From Calothrix sp. PCC 7103 (GTDB taxonomy: Bacteria > Cyanobacteriota > Cyanobacteriia > Cyanobacteriales > Nostocaceae): a stretch of 64,000 bases of DNA. The notes below the pieces were generated by a model. The model searched no databases. It was not told where the DNA came from and worked only from the letters and a program-made list of their open reading frames with translations. Shown here piece by piece: positions 61,195 to 64,000 of the stretch. Within the stretch, counting starts at the first letter, position 1; every line of letters starts with the position of its first letter. The position numbers were made by a program, and so were the translations under genes. The stretch is taken from NCBI RefSeq assembly GCF_000331305.1, contig NZ_KB217478.1:4418761-4482760 (forward strand). The letters run 5' to 3'.

Positions 61195-61629
61195 TTATGG
61201 AGATGACTGGGATGCATCTAACGAGTCAGAAGAATCAGCTTGTTGATCAGTAAATACGATACGACGTTGATTTGGGTCGAATCGGTAGCCTTGTTGCTGC
61301 ATAATCTGATTGGTTTGACCAGGGTCAAAATTGCGGCTAAAGTCGGCTTTTAGAGTACTTACACGTGCTTCCGCAAGATTAACTTCGGTACGAATTGCAC
61401 GCAGTTTCTCTTGCTGTGACCAGTGATATGGTAAAAGCTGAGTTAGAGCAGATACAGCAGCTACGGTTAGGGCAACATTGACACCAATTTTAGCTGTTGT
61501 TTCAAGCGCCATCACTTGATAGGAGCGTGCTCTGAGATGACGTTTTGGTCTAGGAGACTTTAACCGCTTTGGAGTCGGTTGTTGGATGGGCTGCTGAGAA
61601 GAGTGTCTAGAGGGTTGGATTGCGTTCAT
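61195..61629 (-). CDS. Conserved single-pass membrane protein, unknown function
   Basis: A 144-residue protein from the ATG at 61629 (MNAIQPSRHS) with AGGTAA upstream; an upstream in-frame start at 61680 would add 17 residues. A Pro/Arg-rich cytoplasmic part (about 1-35) precedes a single membrane segment (IGVNVALTVAAVSALTQLL) and a coiled-coil external part (LRAIRTEVNLAEARVSTLKA). The layout is FtsL-like in form, though no homology can be claimed. The C-terminus is Ser/Asp-rich. Known only from cyanobacterial relatives in my memory. Confidence 0.65.
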   Translation of the reverse strand: MNAIQPSRHSSQQPIQQPTPKRLKSPRPKRHLRARSYQVMALETTAKIGVNVALTVAAVSALTQLLPYHWSQQEKLRAIRTEVNLAEARVSTLKADFSRNFDPGQTNQIMQQQGYRFDPNQRRIVFTDQQADSSDSLDASQSSP

Positions 61630-61802
61630 AATATTACCTAGAACAACCTCGTTATGTTGGCCAATATTAGTCGGCACCAAATAACAATTTATTCTACTGG
61701 TTACGGCAGTGGTTTGCTGTAATATTACTCCATTTTTAATATTTTACTACTGTAATTTCACTGGCAAAAAAATAAACTTGCCTGTCTAGGTAAGTATTTG
61801 CA

Positions 61803-61837
61803 CTCATTTTTAGGGTGTTCTCAGCCCTAAAAATGAG
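61803..61837 (-). terminator. Hairpin 1 downstream of psaM
   Basis: CTCATTTTTAGGG...CCCTAAAAATGAG, a perfect 13-bp stem with a 9-nt loop. It lies downstream of psaM on the minus strand, beyond hairpin 2, and could act as a distal terminator. Confidence 0.6.
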
Positions 61838-61838
61838 A

Positions 61839-61870
61839 GAAACCGGGTTTCTTTCTAGAAACCCGGTTTC
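61839..61870 (-). terminator. Hairpin 2 downstream of psaM
   Basis: GAAACCGGGTTTC...GAAACCCGGTTTC, a perfect 13-bp stem with a 6-nt loop, 8 bp from the psaM stop. Same palindrome family as the folB terminator. Confidence 0.75.
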
Positions 61871-61878
61871 TGGGGTTC

Positions 61879-61977
61879 CTAGTTATTGTATAGTTCGGAT
61901 GCTAAACGCCAAGCTAATATGCCTGGAATTAAAGCAACAACGAGAGCTACATATACTTGAGTATCTGATATAGACAT
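61879..61977 (-). CDS. psaM: Photosystem I reaction-centre subunit XII (PsaM)
   Basis: A 32-residue single-helix thylakoid protein: MSISDTQVYVALVVALIPGI then LAWRLASELYNN, the known PsaM sequence pattern. The ATG at 61977 follows AGGAGG with 9-bp spacing. PsaM lies at the trimer interface of photosystem I. Two perfect hairpins follow the gene. Easily missed because of its size. Confidence 0.93.
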   Translation of the reverse strand: MSISDTQVYVALVVALIPGILAWRLASELYNN

Positions 61978-62140
61978 GTGTGATAGCCTCCTAATTGGAT
62001 TTAAATACCTCGTTTACTACTTTTCACCTTTTTACCGAAAATGGGGAATAGGTTGTTACAAGATGCAACAATTGGAGTTTGTAGTGATTGCCGTTGTAAG
62101 CACTTCAATGCTTGGTATGAAAGCGCTGAACGCTTAATAC

Positions 62141-62170
62141 GAGTTTTGTTAAGTTTTATTAAGTTTTGTT
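62141..62170. repeat. Three 10-bp direct repeats, T-tract phased
   Basis: GAGTTTTGTT-AAGTTTTATT-AAGTTTTGTT, three near-identical 10-mers end to end, just upstream of the kinase gene start. A 10-bp period places T-tracts on one helical face, which can bend DNA. Possibly a promoter element. Confidence 0.6.
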
Positions 62171-62187
62171 AGTAAAATATAAGAAAG

Positions 62188-63471
62188 ATGGCTTTGTATT
62201 TGGGTATTGACTTTGGAACCTCCGGCGCCCGCTGTGCAGTTATTGATTCTGAGCAGAAAATGCAACAATCCGGGCGCTACGATTTTGATACGGCGACAAA
62301 TAATTTACCTGCTGTTTGGCGAACGGCTTTGTTTACATTAGTTGAACAAATTCCACGTCCGCTCTTGAAACAGGTAGAGGCTATCGCTATTAACGGTACT
62401 TCTTCTACTGTCATGTTATGCTCGGAGGCAGGCCAGCCTGTCGATGCTCCATTGCTTTATAACGATGCACGTGGGGCGGTAATGCTCGACTATTTGAAGC
62501 CAGTGGCGCCACCGCATCATACCGTGTTAAGTGCCACTTCTAGCTTAGTAAAGTTGCTGTGGATGTTACAGCTACCTACTAAATCATCTGCGAAATATTT
62601 TCTACATCAAGCTGATTGGTTAGGGTTTTTGCTACATGGAAAAATCGGTATTAGCGATTACCATAATGCTTTAAAACTAGGATATGACGTATCGAATCTA
62701 GAATATCCACAATGGTTAAAAAATTTGAATTTAGCTGTAGAGTTACCTACTGTTTTAGCGCCTGGGAGTATTGTGGCGCCTATTAAGCCAGAATGGGTGG
62801 ATTATGGTTTTAATTCAGAATGTGTTGTCTGCGCTGGAACAACCGATAGTATTGCTGCATTTATTGCCAGTGGTGCATTATTACCAGGTGAGGCAGTAAC
62901 GTCGCTTGGTTCGACACTTGCTGTTAAGTTATTAAGCCATACCAAAATTGATAATTCCCAGTTCGGTATTTATAGCCATCGTTTTCCCAATTTCAACCAC
63001 GATACACAAAATTTATGGCTTGTTGGTGGCGCCTCTAATACAGGAGGTGCGGTGCTACGGGAATTTTTCTCTAGCGATGAGTTAGAAAGTCTTAGTCGTC
63101 AAATAGATATTTCCCAAAATAGTAATCTTGATTATTATCCATTAACTAACAAGGGAGAGCGTTTTCCTATTAATGATGCAAATTTACAACCCCGATTAGA
63201 ACCACGTCCAAGTAATGATGTTGAATTTTTGCACGGTTTGCTAGAAGGTATTGCTCGTATTGAAGCGCGGGGATATGAGTTGTTACAACAGTTGGGAGCA
63301 GATAAACTCATCCGTGTTTATACGGCGGGAGGTGGCGCCAAAAATCAGGCTTGGAGACAAATTCGCGCTATGTATCTGGGTGTTACTGTACAAGCATCAG
63401 TTTATACTGAGGCCGCTTATGGAAGTGCGTTATTAGCTTTACGGGGTAAAAGAAACGGGGTTTATGTATGA
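62188..63471 (+). CDS. D-ribulose-kinase-like FGGY carbohydrate kinase
   Basis: A 427-residue FGGY kinase closely resembling in pattern the cyanobacterial/plant D-ribulose kinase group (SePSK, XK-1): MALYLGIDFGTSGARCAVID (D8 in the phosphate loop), NGTSSTVMLCSEAGQPV, SDYHNALKLGYDVS, CAGTTDSIAAFIASGALLPG (catalytic Asp), GASNTGGAVLREFFSSDELE and YTAGGGAKNQAWRQIRAM. It probably phosphorylates D-ribulose to ribulose 5-phosphate, feeding the Calvin cycle. It is preceded by three 10-bp repeats. Confidence 0.85.
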   Translation: MALYLGIDFGTSGARCAVIDSEQKMQQSGRYDFDTATNNLPAVWRTALFTLVEQIPRPLLKQVEAIAINGTSSTVMLCSEAGQPVDAPLLYNDARGAVMLDYLKPVAPPHHTVLSATSSLVKLLWMLQLPTKSSAKYFLHQADWLGFLLHGKIGISDYHNALKLGYDVSNLEYPQWLKNLNLAVELPTVLAPGSIVAPIKPEWVDYGFNSECVVCAGTTDSIAAFIASGALLPGEAVTSLGSTLAVKLLSHTKIDNSQFGIYSHRFPNFNHDTQNLWLVGGASNTGGAVLREFFSSDELESLSRQIDISQNSNLDYYPLTNKGERFPINDANLQPRLEPRPSNDVEFLHGLLEGIARIEARGYELLQQLGADKLIRVYTAGGGAKNQAWRQIRAMYLGVTVQASVYTEAAYGSALLALRGKRNGVYV

Positions 63472-63473
63472 TT

Positions 63474-63502
63474 GTAGAGACGATCGGGAATGGCATCTCT
63501 AC
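63474..63502 (+). repeat. GTAGAGAC-type hairpin, weak copy 3
   Basis: GTAGAGACGATCGGGAATGG then CATCTCTAC; 8-9 bp of the arms pair with mismatches. It lies 3 bp after the kinase stop. The only CGATCG of the region lies within it. Confidence 0.4.
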
Positions 63503-63711
63503 TTTATCGGTTCTTTGCAAATGTTGGATATTTCAGTATCTCCACGAGTGACAATCAAAATTTCTGGGTCGATACTGGGATGGTTAGACACTGGGCGTAA
63601 TGGTTCCAGGTTCATAATCTGGGCAGCAATTCTGGGATGGATGTTTCGTACTTTAGGCGAGTATCATCTATCCCTTTAATTCTACTTTGAATTTGAGAAT
63701 AAGTATATTTA
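63503..63711. other. Region between convergent genes with a possible coding remnant
   Basis: About 210 bp. On the minus strand two frames read GIDDTRLKYETSIPELLPR and then MNLEPLRPVSNHPSIDPEIL plus IVTRGDTEI, which look coding but are joined by a frameshift and have no start. They may be a pseudogene fragment. No family recognised. Confidence 0.35.
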
Positions 63712-64000
63712 TTAATTTAAAGATATATTGGATTTTAAAACACTTGGTATGCCAGTGATGATTTTTTGAGCTACTTGTTCTGGGGTTTCGTCGTGTGTAA
63801 TGGTGATATGTAAATCTGCTTCAGAATATAATGCTTGGCGCCCAGCAGCAAGGGTACGTAGTTTTTCTTTTGGGTCAGCATCTTGTAGCAGTGGTCGAGT
63901 TGTGTCGGCAGCCAAGCGGTCATAAAGTACATCTATGGAAGCATCTAGCCAAACAACTAAGCCATGATGCAGGTAACTCCAATTTCGGCGCCGTAGAATA
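63712..64000 (-). CDS. aroK: Shikimate kinase (partial; N-terminus outside window)
   Basis: The last 95 or so residues of an AroK-type kinase: ILRRRNWSYLHHGLVVWLDA (the conserved xLRxxNxxYL region), the LID motif DTTRPLLQDADPKEKLRTLA (Arg contacting ATP), RQALYSEADLHITI and TPEQVAQKIITGIPSVLK. The frame is open to the right edge, where the P-loop should follow. It phosphorylates shikimate in aromatic amino acid synthesis. Confidence 0.92.
   Translation of the reverse strand, partial: ILRRRNWSYLHHGLVVWLDASIDVLYDRLAADTTRPLLQDADPKEKLRTLAAGRQALYSEADLHITITHDETPEQVAQKIITGIPSVLKSNISLN

Noticed and set aside
63464-63679. Plus-strand frame following the FGGY kinase
   Set aside because: It begins inside the kinase stop region and passes through a GTAGAGAC hairpin. 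The opposite strand looks more like a coding remnant.

Overview
This window is chromosomal DNA of a cyanobacterium, probably a filamentous, Nostocales-type genome. Supporting evidence: a 32-residue psaM (photosystem I subunit XII), a CCB2/CCB4-type cytochrome b6f cofactor-assembly protein, menD (phylloquinone branch), a ferredoxin-type sulfite reductase, hydrogenase maturation genes hypA, hypB and hypE, and cyanobacterial families DUF3155, DUF3611, DUF2358 and DUF6464. The DNA is AT-rich with long intergenic gaps and many dispersed hairpin repeats. The usual cyanobacterial octamer GCGATCGC was not seen. The hexamer GGCGCC instead occurs roughly 95 times by manual count.

Layout. 0-10 kb: partial ung, a nuclease-like gene, a 2-oxoglutarate dioxygenase-like gene, an EamA transporter, small conserved genes, a CBS-domain signalling protein, an exported lipoprotein, a histidine kinase with an ethylene-receptor-type membrane domain, a DUF2358 pseudogene broken by a miniature transposable element with a 10-bp target duplication, a GHL10 hydrolase and an epoxide-hydrolase-like enzyme. 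10-20 kb: two pentapeptide-repeat proteins, aat, the housekeeping run serS-rseP-nth-rpsN, a candidate structured small RNA, a PadR regulator and the CCB gene. 20-30 kb: a GAF histidine kinase, an SLH-domain protein and its shorter paralogue, tRNA-Arg(UCU), a three-gene run with a membrane protein and a HTH protein, cutA, and an ADP-ribosylglycohydrolase. 30-38 kb: an outer-membrane barrel protein, sir, an acetyltransferase, and a three-gene molybdenum hydroxylase operon of paoABC type.

38-49 kb is the most remodelled part. hypA-hypB and hypE are separated by about 7.6 kb of accessory DNA. Beside hypB lie two tandem aspartic-protease genes, each preceded by a decayed copy of the hypB 5' end. 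The interval holds a truncated MazG-like gene cut by an ISL3-like miniature element, a YaaA/DUF6884-like reading frame, queD, an XRE/DUF6932 toxin-antitoxin-like pair, an unrecognised DNA-binding-like protein, and a MoxR ATPase paired with a VWA-metallopeptidase whose peptidase domain is duplicated, one copy having lost its catalytic Glu.

49-64 kb: a REC-PAS-GGDEF protein, folB and menD (divergent), a methyltransferase, an ArsR-AHSA1-hypothetical-epimerase operon with twin palindromic operators, fmt, secreted and membrane proteins of unknown role, psaM, a D-ribulose-kinase-like FGGY kinase, and the C-terminal part of aroK at the right edge.
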